From positions 124,001 to 188,000 of the forward strand of contig NZ_QYTW02000001.1 of assembly GCF_003605405.2 (NCBI RefSeq): a DNA stretch of 64,000 nt, written 5' to 3'. Each line of letters opens with the position of its first letter. The first letter of the stretch is position 1. A program made the translations under genes and the position numbers. The stretch is from Siminovitchia terrae. GTDB taxonomy: Bacteria > Bacillota > Bacilli > Bacillales > Bacillaceae_C. A model generated the notes under the pieces. That model worked only from the letters and a program-made list of their open reading frames with translations. It had not been told where the DNA came from and ran no database searches. Positions 35,251 through 44,238 of this stretch are shown piece by piece.

Positions 35251-36567
35251 TTATTTCTTTTTATTTCTTTGAAGACGGCGTTCTCTTCTTTTTAATCTTT
35301 CAATTTCAGAGGCCATTTTCTTTTTATAGCCTGGTTTTATTTTTTTTGGCTTGCGCACATAAACTTTGGATGTGCCGCTTTCTTTTTCTTTAAGCTGCAT
35401 TCTGTTTTTTCGCCGGTTTCGATCTGGCAGGTCAACCCACTCTTCACCACGCACATCCTGATGGCCAAATTGAATTCCCATTTTCTCTAGCCGAACAATC
35501 GCATCTTCATCAGACGGATCATATATTGTATAGGAGACACCTTGATTACCGGCTCTCGCAGTTCGGCCGGAACGGTGAATATAAAAATCCAAATCTTTCG
35601 GAAGTTCATAGTTAATAATATGACTTACTCCTGGAATATCAATGCCTCTTGCCGCCAAATCGGTCGCGATGATGTATTGAAATTCCAAGTCACGGACCTG
35701 TTTCATCATTCTCTTTCGTTCACGCGGAGTCAGGCCTCCATGGATTCTTCCGACTTTGAATCCATGACCGGTTAATTGATCAGCTACTTGGTCCGCCATC
35801 TGCTTCGTATTTATAAAAACGATAGCCAGATAAGGATTGATAACATGAAATAGTTGACCTAGAAGATCTATTTTAGTCCGGCTGCCCAAAGGAACTAAAA
35901 CGTGCTCAATCTGTTCGGCTACCAATCGGCTTGGTGTTACGTTCTCAAATACGGGATTTTCCATGTATTTTTTTAGAAATGGTTTCAGCTTCTCAGGTAT
36001 TGTCGCAGAAAAGACATACATCTCCAGATCTTCAGGCATTCTTCCTGCAACCTGGTCTACGTCATGAATGAAGCCCATGTCAAACATAAGATCAGCCTCA
36101 TCAATCACAAGCATGGCAGCGTTATGGACGAATAACGCCTGCTCCCTGACGAGATCATAAACCCGACCGGGAGTACCGATCACGATATGCGGCTGTTGTT
36201 TCAGCTTTTCAATTGTTCGCTGCTTATCCGTTCCGCCTGTAAAGTTTCGAACTGAAATTTCTTCACCTTCATTAACTTCAGTGATTTTTAAGGCTTCCTG
36301 GTAAATCTGACTCGCTAGCTCTCTTGTAGGGGCCAAAATCACTGCTTGAACCTGACGTTTCAAAGGGTCAATCCTTTGAATAATAGGTAGCAGAAAAGCA
36401 TGCGTTTTTCCTGATCCGGTCTGCGATTGGCCGATGGCACTTTGCTCTTTTAGTATTAGAGGGATCATTTTTCTTTGAATCAATGTAGGCTGCCGGAATC
36501 CCAGCTTGCCTATAGCTTTATGAATAAATGGTTTGAATCTATATTCTTCAAAACTGTTAACAGCCAT
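35251..36567 (-). CDS. cshB: DEAD-box RNA helicase CshB
   Basis: 438 residues from the ATG of MAVNSFEEYRFKPFIHKAIG, preceded by AAAGGAG at 7 bases. Motifs: AIGQSQTGSGKTHAFLLP (I), PTRELASQ (Ia), VIDEADLMFDMG (II), FSATIP (III), TDLAARGIDIPG (V), HRSGRTARAG (VI). The C-terminus is strongly basic (KKIKPGYKKKMASEIERLKR). Known role of CshB is RNA remodelling linked to cold response in B. subtilis. Confidence 0.95.
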   Translation of the reverse strand: MAVNSFEEYRFKPFIHKAIGKLGFRQPTLIQRKMIPLILKEQSAIGQSQTGSGKTHAFLLPIIQRIDPLKRQVQAVILAPTRELASQIYQEALKITEVNEGEEISVRNFTGGTDKQRTIEKLKQQPHIVIGTPGRVYDLVREQALFVHNAAMLVIDEADLMFDMGFIHDVDQVAGRMPEDLEMYVFSATIPEKLKPFLKKYMENPVFENVTPSRLVAEQIEHVLVPLGSRTKIDLLGQLFHVINPYLAIVFINTKQMADQVADQLTGHGFKVGRIHGGLTPRERKRMMKQVRDLEFQYIIATDLAARGIDIPGVSHIINYELPKDLDFYIHRSGRTARAGNQGVSYTIYDPSDEDAIVRLEKMGIQFGHQDVRGEEWVDLPDRNRRKNRMQLKEKESGTSKVYVRKPKKIKPGYKKKMASEIERLKRRERRLQRNKKK

Positions 36568-36945
36568 TGGCTCACTCCTTTTATGAAAAGCACAAACGCT
36601 TTGCAAGCTTAAGACGTTTCCGAGGATAAGAGTTTCAGCCAAGCAGCTGATTTCATTCTCCTCGAAGAGCCTCCTTTAGTTTGCTTCATGCGGTTTGCAT
36701 TTGATATTTCCAAAGCTTCCTTGATTAAGCTCAGCCGCAGGAAAACATCCATCCTCGCTGGCTAGTGAATTCAATCGGTTAAGTATTTAAAACTTATAGG
36801 GCCCTCCCCTGCTAAGTTTTTATTATAAATGATTCATACGGCAACTACAACAATGTGACAGTTCTAGAGAACCCGACTCATAGGACATAATTTTTGTATT
36901 GTGCATATCCTATCAGAAAAGATGAAAAAGAAAGGAGGAAATAGC
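36568..36945. other. Intergenic region between cshB and yqfQ with decayed repeats
   Basis: About 380 bp without a credible gene. AAAGCTTCCTTGATTAAGCT at 36710 resembles AAAGCTTCCTTGAATAAGCT in the 20-kb repeat, and CCGAGGATAAGAGTTTCAGC resembles pieces at 47.96 and 62.83 kb. The yqfQ promoter must lie in the A/T-rich last 100 bases but no strong -35/-10 was assigned. Confidence 0.5.
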
Positions 36946-37506
36946 ATGCAGCCAAGAAATTTCGGCGGACCGCCTATGGGAATGTTTGGACCTCCAGGTC
37001 CGCAAAGTGGCGGGGGGTTATTCGGACAGTCAGGCATGCCACCCGGCCAGGGCATCGACCGAGGCGGCTTATTATCCCGCTTGTTTCAGCGTCAAGCTCC
37101 TGCACAGGCAGGAAGATCTGCAGCAGGAATGTTTGCAAGGGCTCCCCAAGCACAAGCTGGCGGAGGTTCCTTATTGCAAGGGCTGACCAACCCGGGAGGC
37201 ATCCAATCATTTTTAAACAACACTCAGCAAGTATTAAAGACAGCTCAGCAAATCGGTCCGATGGTACAGCAATACGGCCCCCTAGTCAGAAACCTTCCAG
37301 CCATGTGGAAATTGTATAAAGGCTTTAAAGACAGTTCAGATGATAGCAAAAATGAAGAGGGAAAAGTTTCTGAAAGTTCCAGCAAACTTTTGTCTGAAAG
37401 CTCCAGCAAACCTTTGATCGAATCCAGTGAACATGATCAGGAATCTTCTAATCGGAATTTGAGCACAACTCAACGAGGTGAATCAGTACCAAAATTATAT
37501 ATATGA
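36946..37506 (+). CDS. yqfQ: YqfQ/VrrA-family protein, Gly/Pro-rich N-terminus
   Basis: 186 residues. Start MQPRNFGGPPMGMFGPPGPQ with AAAGGAGG 7 bases upstream. Residues 1–35 are Gly/Pro-rich and 60–95 Ala/Gln-rich; a helical core (QQVLKTAQQIGPMVQQYGPL) and a Ser-rich repeat tail (SESSSKLLSESSSKPLIESS) follow. VrrA, the Bacillus anthracis relative, contains a variable tandem repeat. Linked to spores in Bacillus by family; that is not shown here. Confidence 0.83.
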   Translation: MQPRNFGGPPMGMFGPPGPQSGGGLFGQSGMPPGQGIDRGGLLSRLFQRQAPAQAGRSAAGMFARAPQAQAGGGSLLQGLTNPGGIQSFLNNTQQVLKTAQQIGPMVQQYGPLVRNLPAMWKLYKGFKDSSDDSKNEEGKVSESSSKLLSESSSKPLIESSEHDQESSNRNLSTTQRGESVPKLYI

Positions 37507-37511
37507 TGCTG

Positions 37512-37541
37512 AACAGCCGTTCACAAATTGGAACGGCTGTT
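37512..37541 (+). terminator. Terminator of yqfQ
   Basis: AACAGCCGTTC/GAACGGCTGTT stem, loop of eight bases, then GGCTTTTCG. Starts a few bases after the stop. Confidence 0.75.
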
Positions 37542-37624
37542 GGCTTTTCGACAGTTGTTCTATATAATATGGTTAGTGTCATCATGATTCAGGCTTTTGC
37601 CTGGCAATAGTCAGGAGGATATAC

Positions 37625-38581
37625 ATGCAAATCATTAAAATCTCACCCCGCGGATATTGTTACGGTGTAGTTGATGCGATGGTTATAGCGCGAAACGCCG
37701 CTTTGGACAAGACGTTACCGCGCCCAATCTATATTTTGGGTATGATCGTACACAACAAACATGTAACAGACGCATTTGCCGAGGACGGAATCATTACCCT
37801 CGACGGCCCCAATAGAATGTCGATATTGGAGCAAGTAGAAACAGGAACTGTTATTTTTACTGCTCACGGTGTTTCTCCGGAAGTACGGGAACTTGCAAAG
37901 AGAAAAGGGCTGACTACTATAGATGCAACTTGTCCGGATGTCACCAAAACTCATAACTTGATCAGGCAAAAAGAAGACGAGGGTTATGACGTCATTTATA
38001 TCGGAAAAAAAGGGCATCCTGAGCCAGAGGGTGCTGTAGGTGTCGCACCTCAAATTGTACATCTGGTTGAAGCTTTGGAGGATGTGGAAGAACTCGATAT
38101 CAACAATGATAAAATAATTGTGACAAACCAGACAACCATGAGTCAGTGGGATGTAGCACAACTAATGGAAAGAGTGCAGGAAAAATACCCGCACGCCGAA
38201 AAACACAAAGAAATTTGCCTTGCTACACAAGTTCGTCAGGAAGCCGTAGCAGATCAAGCCGGTGAAGCGGATGTATTGATTGTTGTTGGAGATCCAATGA
38301 GCAACAACTCCAATCGCCTTGCCCAAGTTTCAGAGGAAGTTGCCGGAACAAAAGCATACAGGGTTGGAGACGTTTCAGAAATCAATATTGAATGGCTGAA
38401 AGATGCTGAAACAGTAGCAGTAACAGCCGGAGCATCCACTCCAACGCCAATCGTCAAGGAAGTCACCACTTTTCTCGAACAGTTCGATCCAACTAATCCC
38501 GATACTTGGACTCGTGAAAATAAAGTACCATTAACCAAAATCTTGCCTAAGGTAAGAAAACCGAAAATGAATACGCAGTAA
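37625..38581 (+). CDS. ispH: 4-hydroxy-3-methylbut-2-enyl diphosphate reductase IspH
   Basis: 318 residues; last step of the MEP pathway, giving IPP and DMAPP. The three [4Fe-4S] cysteines are in PRGYCYGV (Cys12), [12 protein letters not shown] and [11 protein letters not shown]. The conserved proton-transfer segment [10 protein letters not shown] is present. AGGAGG lies 7 bases before the ATG. ispG at 28.9 kb supplies its substrate. The family 1 repeat begins right after its stop codon. Confidence 0.96.
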   Translation: MQIIKISPRGYCYGVVDAMVIARNAALDKTLPRPIYILGMIVHNKHVTDAFAEDGIITLDGPNRMSILEQVETGTVIFTAHGVSPEVRELAKRKGLTTIDATCPDVTKTHNLIRQKEDEGYDVIYIGKKGHPEPEGAVGVAPQIVHLVEALEDVEELDINNDKIIVTNQTTMSQWDVAQLMERVQEKYPHAEKHKEICLATQVRQEAVADQAGEADVLIVVGDPMSNNSNRLAQVSEEVAGTKAYRVGDVSEINIEWLKDAETVAVTAGASTPTPIVKEVTTFLEQFDPTNPDTWTRENKVPLTKILPKVRKPKMNTQ

Positions 38582-39155
38582 AGAACAAGAGCGCAAGCGC
38601 CTGCTCATCGACTTACAGACTGAGCTGAAATGTGGAAGACGACGTTTAGGGGCGACAAGCACTGGAGGTCAATCCAGTGAAGTCGTTCTTTGACTTCATT
38701 GGATTGACCGAAGCGACCTCGAGCCCCTGTCGTTTGCAACTAAACAACAGTGACTCCAACGAGATAAAGGAGAAGGAAAAGCAGAGAGTGCCTGTTTATC
38801 GGCGACAAGCATAAGACGAACGCTGAAGAAGGTGTATTTTACCTTCAACAGCGTTTGGCTTATGACCTCGAGCCGATGGCACTCGCAGCTGGACAACACG
38901 GCGACGAAGGCAGGTTCAAAACGCGACATCCTCTCGCTTCGCTTGCACTAGGACGTCCTGTCCTTCGGCAGGCTCAAGCAGCGACGTCCTGTCGCTTCGC
39001 CTGCACTAGGACGTCCTGTCCTTCGGAGCCGATGTTGACTTATCGTAGGAGGAGACGCGAAGTCTGCTAGTCGATAGGCGCTGGAGCTGGAGCTGGACGC
39101 AGCATAATCTGATAAACAAATTATACACAAGCATAGAATTTTATAATTTCCTATA
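38582..39155 (+). repeat. Long hairpin repeat (family 1), full-size copy
   Basis: About 570 bp between convergent ispH and yqfO, without a gene. Left end GCGCAAGCGCCTGCTCATCG; right part GTTGACTTATCGTAGGAGGA, GATAGGCGCTGGAGCTGG and an A/T-rich tail. Hairpins: GGAC-GTCCT-GTCC (38951–38963), GCGAC-GTCCT-GTCGC (38981–38995) and GGAC-GTCCT-GTCC (39009–39021). Inner inverted repeats such as CACTGGAGGTCAATCCAGTG also occur. Frames inside are shadows. Confidence 0.87.
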
Positions 39156-39160
39156 AAAGT

Positions 39161-39200
39161 AAAAGGCCAGGAACCTCCGATCAGGTATCCTGGCCTTTTT
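39161..39200. terminator. Bidirectional terminator after yqfO and the repeats
   Basis: AAAAGGCCAGG/CCTGGCCTTTTT stem with a long loop, T runs both ways. For yqfO the 194-bp element C lies between stop codon and this terminator. Confidence 0.85.
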
Positions 39201-39224
39201 GATAGTAAAGAAAGTTACAATCAA

Positions 39225-39418
39225 ACGCACCTTGGCGTATTTGCGCCCAGATTTTATCGAGCTTAAGCTCGATAAATTTCCTCTGAAAATCTGTGGCATC
39301 CGCCGGAGGCTTTAACTTTATTAATTCAGCCGGGGTTTGAATCCCCGCTGAATGGAATACCAACATGCATTCATCTCACCACTTACAGAAGTGGGGGACT
39401 TCTGCTGAATGAAGTTAA
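39225..39418 (+). mobile_element. Multi-hairpin element (family 2), copy C
   Basis: 194 bp with TCAA just before it. Contains the perfect palindrome TTTATCGAGCTTAAGCTCGA, the ATTCAGCCGGGG/CCCCGCTGAAT hairpin and the terminal AGAAGTGGGGGACTTCT. Its last bases GAAGTTAA supply the yqfO stop codon (TTA read on the minus strand). Confidence 0.7.
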
Positions 39419-40533
39419 ACAAACGTAAACGGATCAGTACCCGGTTCAGAGGGAATAAAATTGACATCATAGCCAAGTTCCCTTGCTCGCTGTCCAAGTA
39501 CATCTGCCAGCCCTTTTTTCATTACTTTTTCTACATGGTGCCCTGGATCCACGATGTTTAATCCGATATTCATAGCGTCGTGTCCAGTATGATAATAAAA
39601 ATCGCCTGTCACGTAAACATCAGCACCTTTTCTTTTAGCGTGGTGAAAATACTTATTCCCATCCCCTCCGAGCACAGCGACTTTTCTGACTGTATCCGCA
39701 GGATCACCGATTACCCGGACACCATCTACATCCAGTGCTTCCTTTACATGATCAGCAAACTCCCGAAGCGTCATTTCTTTAGCAACTTCGCCGATTCGTC
39801 CAAGTCCAAGCTCTTCTCCTTTGAGACTGAGCGGGTAAAGATCGTATGCCGGCTCTTCGTATGGATGGGCATTCAGCATTGCAGAGACAACCCTTCTCTC
39901 TACGGACTCCGGATAAATCGTTTCAATCTTAATCTCCGGAACTTCCTCCATTTTGCCCTTTTCACCGATAAAAGGTGTTGCTTCATTACCAGGTAAAAAT
40001 CTGCCGGTGCCCTTCGTCGAAAAGGAACAATGGCTATATTCCCCGATGAAACCCGCTCCGGCTTCTCCGAGCGCCTTCAGAACTTGATCTGCCTGATCTA
40101 CCGGGACAAAAACGGCTAACTTCTTTATTTTCTCTTCATATGTAGGTACAAGCACAGAAGTGTTTTTCAATTTTAGTGCTTCCGCAAGCATATCATTTAC
40201 CCCGCCTTTGGCGACATCTAGATTGGTATGGGCTGCATAGACAGCAATATCATGCTTGATCAGCTTTTCAATCAACTTTCCCCCAGGTTCGTCCAAAACG
40301 ATTCTTTTTAATGGACGGAAAATGATGGGGTGATGAGCAATGATCAGATCGGCCTTTTTTTCAATCGCTTCGTCTACAACGTTCTCCAATACGTCAAGGG
40401 CTGTCAAAACGGTAGAAACCTTTTTGTTTAATGTGCCAATCAACAGACCAATGGGATCCCCTTCCATTGCATACTTTTTAGGAGCAAACTGTTCCAACAT
40501 TTCAATCACTTGAAAACCGTTCACGACTTTCAT
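39415..40533 (-). CDS. yqfO: NIF3-like dinuclear metal protein YqfO
   Basis: 372 residues. N-terminal and C-terminal NIF3 halves (LIIAHHPIIFRPLKR; VYVTGDFYYHTGHDAMNIGL, VDPGHHVEKVMKKG) with His ligands for two metals, and an inserted PII-like/CutA-like domain in the middle (about 130–235). Often annotated as a GTP cyclohydrolase I type 2 homologue; the real activity is not settled. The start overlaps the trmK end by 4 bases. The stop is contributed by element C, but the C-terminus GTDPFTFV looks normal. Confidence 0.92.
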   Translation of the reverse strand: MKVVNGFQVIEMLEQFAPKKYAMEGDPIGLLIGTLNKKVSTVLTALDVLENVVDEAIEKKADLIIAHHPIIFRPLKRIVLDEPGGKLIEKLIKHDIAVYAAHTNLDVAKGGVNDMLAEALKLKNTSVLVPTYEEKIKKLAVFVPVDQADQVLKALGEAGAGFIGEYSHCSFSTKGTGRFLPGNEATPFIGEKGKMEEVPEIKIETIYPESVERRVVSAMLNAHPYEEPAYDLYPLSLKGEELGLGRIGEVAKEMTLREFADHVKEALDVDGVRVIGDPADTVRKVAVLGGDGNKYFHHAKRKGADVYVTGDFYYHTGHDAMNIGLNIVDPGHHVEKVMKKGLADVLGQRARELGYDVNFIPSEPGTDPFTFV

Positions 40534-41228
40534 TTCAACGCCTCCTTCACAATGGCCATTTTCTTTAATAACTCCTGCTTCTTCTTCTCCGTCTCCGGGC
40601 GACCCTTTGATTTATCCATGCTATTTAATATATTCTGCCACACCTTAAGCTCGGAGAGCCATTTTTTCTCGAAGACCTCGTTTTTCTTTTTTAACAAAAA
40701 AGGGCCTAGCAGCAACTCACCTGGATTGTATGGCTTAGATGGAAATCCCCTCTCGGCAGCAAGAACTTCATAAATTTTTCCGTCTTCCTCTAAAATTTGT
40801 TCGTCTATCAGTTTCCACCCATTTTCCAATAACCAGTGCCTAATATGCTCCGCTCCAATATTTGGCTGCAGAACAAGTCTTGACACGCCGTCCAGCTTTT
40901 CTTTGCCACTATCTAAAATCTGGGCTATCAACGGACCTCCCATACCAGCTATGACAATGCAATCGACTTCTTTCGGCTCCACTACTTCTAAGCCGTCGCC
41001 CTTCCTCACATCAATCAGGTGACCGAGCTGGACCTTTTCAACCTGCTCTTTGGCTGATCGAAATGGGCCTTCCGCAATTTCACCAGCCACGGCGAAAGAA
41101 GCTGTTCCCTGTTTAATAGCATAGCAGGGTAAATAGGCATGATCAGAACCGATATCTGCTATTTTCATTCCTTTTTTTATATAAGAGGCAACATAATGAA
41201 GCCTTTTTGACAATTGATTCTCGTTCAT
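40530..41228 (-). CDS. trmK: tRNA (adenine22-N1)-methyltransferase TrmK (YqfN)
   Basis: 232 residues. SAM-binding motif MKIADIGSDHAYLPCYAIKQ, catalytic-region VIAGMGGPLIAQIL and LQPNIGAEHIRHWL. Methylates A22 in tRNA-Leu/Ser type tRNAs in Bacillus. A C-terminal coiled coil (residues about 180–232) is typical. Start MNENQLSKRL with GAAGGTG upstream. Coupled to yqfO by ATGA overlap. Confidence 0.93.
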   Translation of the reverse strand: MNENQLSKRLHYVASYIKKGMKIADIGSDHAYLPCYAIKQGTASFAVAGEIAEGPFRSAKEQVEKVQLGHLIDVRKGDGLEVVEPKEVDCIVIAGMGGPLIAQILDSGKEKLDGVSRLVLQPNIGAEHIRHWLLENGWKLIDEQILEEDGKIYEVLAAERGFPSKPYNPGELLLGPFLLKKKNEVFEKKWLSELKVWQNILNSMDKSKGRPETEKKKQELLKKMAIVKEALK

Positions 41229-41251
41229 ACAAAACTGCACCTTCTTTATAA

Positions 41252-41285
41252 AAAAAGTTCTTTGCCTTTTAGCAAAGAACTTTTT
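41252..41285 (-). terminator. Terminator of cccA
   Basis: AAAAAGTTCTTTGC/GCAAAGAACTTTTT, 14-bp perfect stem with a 6-base loop. Lies between cccA and the trmK start. Confidence 0.88.
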
Positions 41286-41292
41286 AAGTGTG

Positions 41293-41649
41293 TTATTTCA
41301 AGTCTGCCAACCATTCTGCCATCTGATCGATATTGTCAGCAGGTACCAATCCGGCAGGCATGTTGCCTTTACCGTTAGTAAGAATGTCAGCTATTTCATC
41401 CTTGGATAGTCCTGTACCATGAAGGCTTGGAATGGAACCAGATCCCTCTAGATTTTCCCCGTGACATGAAATACATGTTCCTTGGGCATATTGTTCCGGA
41501 TCGAATTCTTCGGCTTGCTCTTGATCGCCACCTTCTTTTTCTTTTGCGATTTCTTTTGCATCTCCAATTCCTTTAATACCAAGGAAAAATACGAGTACAA
41601 GGCCTAAAACCATAATTAAATAATATGGAACAAGCGGATTGCGTTTCAT
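41293..41649 (-). CDS. cccA: Membrane-bound cytochrome c-550
   Basis: 118 residues. One N-terminal membrane helix (YYLIMVLGLVLVFFLGIKGI), an acidic linker (KEKEGGDQEQAEEFD), and a cytochrome c domain outside the membrane. Haem is attached at Cys59/Cys62 with His63 (GTCISCHGENL) and Met97 (GNMPAG) is the likely second ligand. Carries electrons towards the caa3-type oxidase. Locus next to sigA matches B. subtilis cccA. Confidence 0.93.
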   Translation of the reverse strand: MKRNPLVPYYLIMVLGLVLVFFLGIKGIGDAKEIAKEKEGGDQEQAEEFDPEQYAQGTCISCHGENLEGSGSIPSLHGTGLSKDEIADILTNGKGNMPAGLVPADNIDQMAEWLADLK

Positions 41650-41783
41650 AACTTACCCTCCTTATGTAATGAACAGTTGATAAATATAAATTATGCAAAC
41701 ATCTACATTCTACTCGAAATTGAGCGGAAGGGAAAGTCTTTCTGTCGATGTTTCATCTTTTTTCGATATTTGGACAAATTAGA

Positions 41784-41808
41784 GGGTGCTTTTCATCTAA
41801 TAGCACCC
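41784..41808 (-). terminator. Hairpin at the end of the acyl-CoA dehydrogenase gene
   Basis: GGGTGC/GCACCC with a 13-base loop that includes the stop codon; only a weak T tract (TCTAATTTG) follows on the minus strand. Confidence 0.5.
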
Positions 41809-42939
41809 GACTTCTCTTGCAATAACCATACGTTGCACTTCAGAAGTGCCTTCCCCGATTTCCAATAATTTTGCATCCCTCATCATCCGCTCCACTTCAT
41901 ATTCACGCATATAACCATAACCTCCGTGAAGCTGGACAGCTTGATTTGTGATCTCCATGCATACTTCCGAAGCGAATAATTTGCACATCGATGCGTTTTG
42001 GGCAAAATGCCTTCCCTGATCCTTCAGCCATGCGGCCTTATAAACCATGTTCCGTGCCGCTTCAATTTTCATTGCCATATCAGCTATTTTAAATTGTGTA
42101 GCTTGAAACTGAGAAAGTGTCTTCCCAAACTGCTTGCGCTCTTTTACGTACTGCAAGGCCTTATCATAGGCTCCCTGAGCTATTCCGACAGCCATTGCCC
42201 CAATTCCGATTCTTCCTCCATCAAGCGTCCTAAGGAACTGTTTAAAGCCTTCCCCTTCTTTTCCCAGCAAATGATCTTTTCCGACTTTCACATTTTCCAG
42301 TATCAATTCAGTCGTGTCTGATGCATGCAATCCCATTTTCTCATATTGATTAATAATAGTGAACCCTTCCGCATCAGTAGGAATAATTATTGCACTTATT
42401 TGTTTTTCTCCGTTCTTTCTTCCAGTTATGGCCGTCAGCGCCACATGCCTTGCATAAGAAGCATTTGTTATGAAACATTTGCTTCCGTTAATGATATAGT
42501 TATCTCCTTCGAGGACTGCTGTCGTCTGTGTCCCTCCTGCGTCCGATCCAGCGTTTGGCTCTGTCAAACCGAATGCGCCCAAAGACTCCCCTCTACAGAT
42601 CGGAACCAAATATTTTTTCTTTTGTTCCTCTGTTCCAAACATATGAATAGGAGCGCCTCCAAGCGATATATGGGCAGAGTAGGTGATCCCGGTCGATGCA
42701 CATACACGGCTTAATTCCTCCGTCACAATGGCAAAACTTACGGTATCAGCACCTGCTCCCTCGTATTCTTCCGGAAACGGTAATCCCATCATCCCCAGAC
42801 TGGCAAGTTTTTTAAAAACTTCATTTGGAAACTCGCACTTCCTGTCCCGATCAACGGCACCAGGCGCAACTTCCTCTCGGGCAAATTCCCTGATGGTTCG
42901 CCTGATCATACTTTGTTCAGAAGTTAAGTCGAAATTCAT
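41797..42939 (-). CDS. Acyl-CoA dehydrogenase (short-chain type)
   Basis: 380 residues. Introduces the first double bond in fatty acyl-CoA using FAD. Family signatures: AFGLTEPNAGSDAGGTQTTA, CFITNASYA, QLHGGYGYMREYEVERMMRD and GEGTSEVQRMVIARE with the catalytic Glu. The start MNFDLTSEQSMI has AGGAGGAGGG upstream; the longer frame to 42981 runs into the -10 box. Absent from this place in B. subtilis but found here in some relatives. A candidate FadR operator lies upstream. Confidence 0.92.
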   Translation of the reverse strand: MNFDLTSEQSMIRRTIREFAREEVAPGAVDRDRKCEFPNEVFKKLASLGMMGLPFPEEYEGAGADTVSFAIVTEELSRVCASTGITYSAHISLGGAPIHMFGTEEQKKKYLVPICRGESLGAFGLTEPNAGSDAGGTQTTAVLEGDNYIINGSKCFITNASYARHVALTAITGRKNGEKQISAIIIPTDAEGFTIINQYEKMGLHASDTTELILENVKVGKDHLLGKEGEGFKQFLRTLDGGRIGIGAMAVGIAQGAYDKALQYVKERKQFGKTLSQFQATQFKIADMAMKIEAARNMVYKAAWLKDQGRHFAQNASMCKLFASEVCMEITNQAVQLHGGYGYMREYEVERMMRDAKLLEIGEGTSEVQRMVIAREVGCY

Positions 42940-42979
42940 TTTACCCTCCTCCTGCCTTTTGTATCCGCTTTCAACATTC

Positions 42980-43040
42980 ATTATATCTCTTTTTCCTTTT
43001 CCTTCTCAAGACAAATGATATTTTGAAATGAAAATTCATT
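42980..43040 (-). promoter_or_regulatory. Promoter and FadR-like operator of the acyl-CoA dehydrogenase gene
   Basis: On the minus strand: TTGAGA (43004–43009), 18 bases, perfect TATAAT (42980–42985). Upstream lies AATGA-AAAT-TCATT (43027–43040), matching both half-sites of the Bacillus FadR operator TGAATGAMTANTCATTCA. It sits about 17 bases before the -35. Regulation by FadR is an inference; no FadR gene is in the window. Confidence 0.55.
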
Positions 43041-43186
43041 TTATTGATATATTATTTTCATTATTAAAACCCCAAAAATACTCATTTTAAATTATTTTAG
43101 AATAACATTTTAGCGCTCTTTAAAATCTATCGACAAAAGGAGCCAAAATCTCGGTTTGCAAAAGCAGAATGGATTCAGTAAAATAA

Positions 43187-44157
43187 GTGTCAAATTTAAA
43201 TAATAAAGCGTTTGCGCCTAGATGTACCAAAACAGGAAGCAGCTGTACAGTACCGGACACCTCTGATAGCCAGACATATCCCTCTGTCTATCGGCAGGCT
43301 CAAGAAGCGACGTCCTGTCGCTTTCGCTTGACTAGTACATCCCTGCGCGTCGCAGGCTCAGTACGCGACGTCCTGTCGCCTCGCTTGCACTAGCACGTCC
43401 CTGTGCGTCGCAGGCTTAGTACACGACGTCCTGTCGCCTCGCTTGCACTAGCACGTCCCTGTGCGTCGCAGGCTTAGTACACGACGTCCTGTCGCCTCGC
43501 TTGCACTAGCACGTCCCTGTGCGTCGCAGGCTTAGTACACGACGTCCTGTCGCCTCGCTTGCACTAGCACGTCCCTGTGCGTCGCAGGCTTAGTACACGA
43601 CGTCCTGTCGCCTCGCTTGCACTAGCACGTCCCTGTGCGTCGCAGGCTTAGTACACGACGTCCTGTCGCCTCGCTTGCACTAGCACGTCCCTGTGCGTCG
43701 CAGGCTTAGTACACGACGTCCTGTCGCCTCGCTTGCACTAGCACGTCCCTGTGCGTCGCAGGCTTAGTACACGACGTCCTGTCGCCTCGCTTGCACTAGC
43801 ACGTCCCTGTGCGTCGCAGGCTTAGTACACGACGTCCTGTCGCCTCGCTTGCACTAGCACGTCCCTGTGCGTCGCAGGCTTAGTACACGACGTCCTGTCG
43901 CCTCGCTTGCACTAGCACGTCCCTGTGCGTCGCAGGCTTAGTACACGACGTCCTGTCGCCTCGCTTGCACTAGCACGTCCCTGTGCGTCGCAGGCTTAGT
44001 ACACGACGTCCTGTCGCCTCGCTTGCACTAGCACGTCCCTGTGCGTCGCAGGCTTAGTACACGACGTCCTGTCGCTTCGCTTGCACTAGTACATCCCTGC
44101 ACATCGCAGGCTCAGTACACGACATCCGGTAGCACTATTAATTTCTGTGCGCCGCAC
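43187..44157 (-). repeat. Tandem array of 58-bp units from family 1 repeats
   Basis: Twelve identical 58-bp units at 43367–44062 (start GACGTCCTGTCGCCTCGCTT, end GTCGCAGGCTTAGTACAC), flanked by degenerate units at 43309, 44063 and 44121. On the minus strand each unit holds two hairpins, GCAC-AGGGAC-GTGC and CGAC-AGGAC-GTCG. No gene is seen: frames across it are repeats. It lies between the sigA terminator and the acyl-CoA dehydrogenase promoter. There are no variable spacers, so it is not CRISPR. Assembly could have changed the copy number. Confidence 0.95.
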
Positions 44158-44197
44158 TTGGATGAAACTAGACCTTACACTTACTGGTTTGAATAGC

Positions 44198-44227
44198 AAA
44201 AAAAAAGCCCCCGGGATTACGGGAGGC
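44198..44227 (-). terminator. Terminator of sigA
   Basis: On the minus strand GCCTCCCG…CGGGGGC stem, one bulge, then nine T. Read-through would enter the 58-bp array. Confidence 0.8.
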
Positions 44228-44238
44228 GCATTGATCTA

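Noticed and set aside
43309-44120. Tandem array as CRISPR
   Set aside because: The whole 58-bp unit is repeated without variable spacers, and no cas genes are present.
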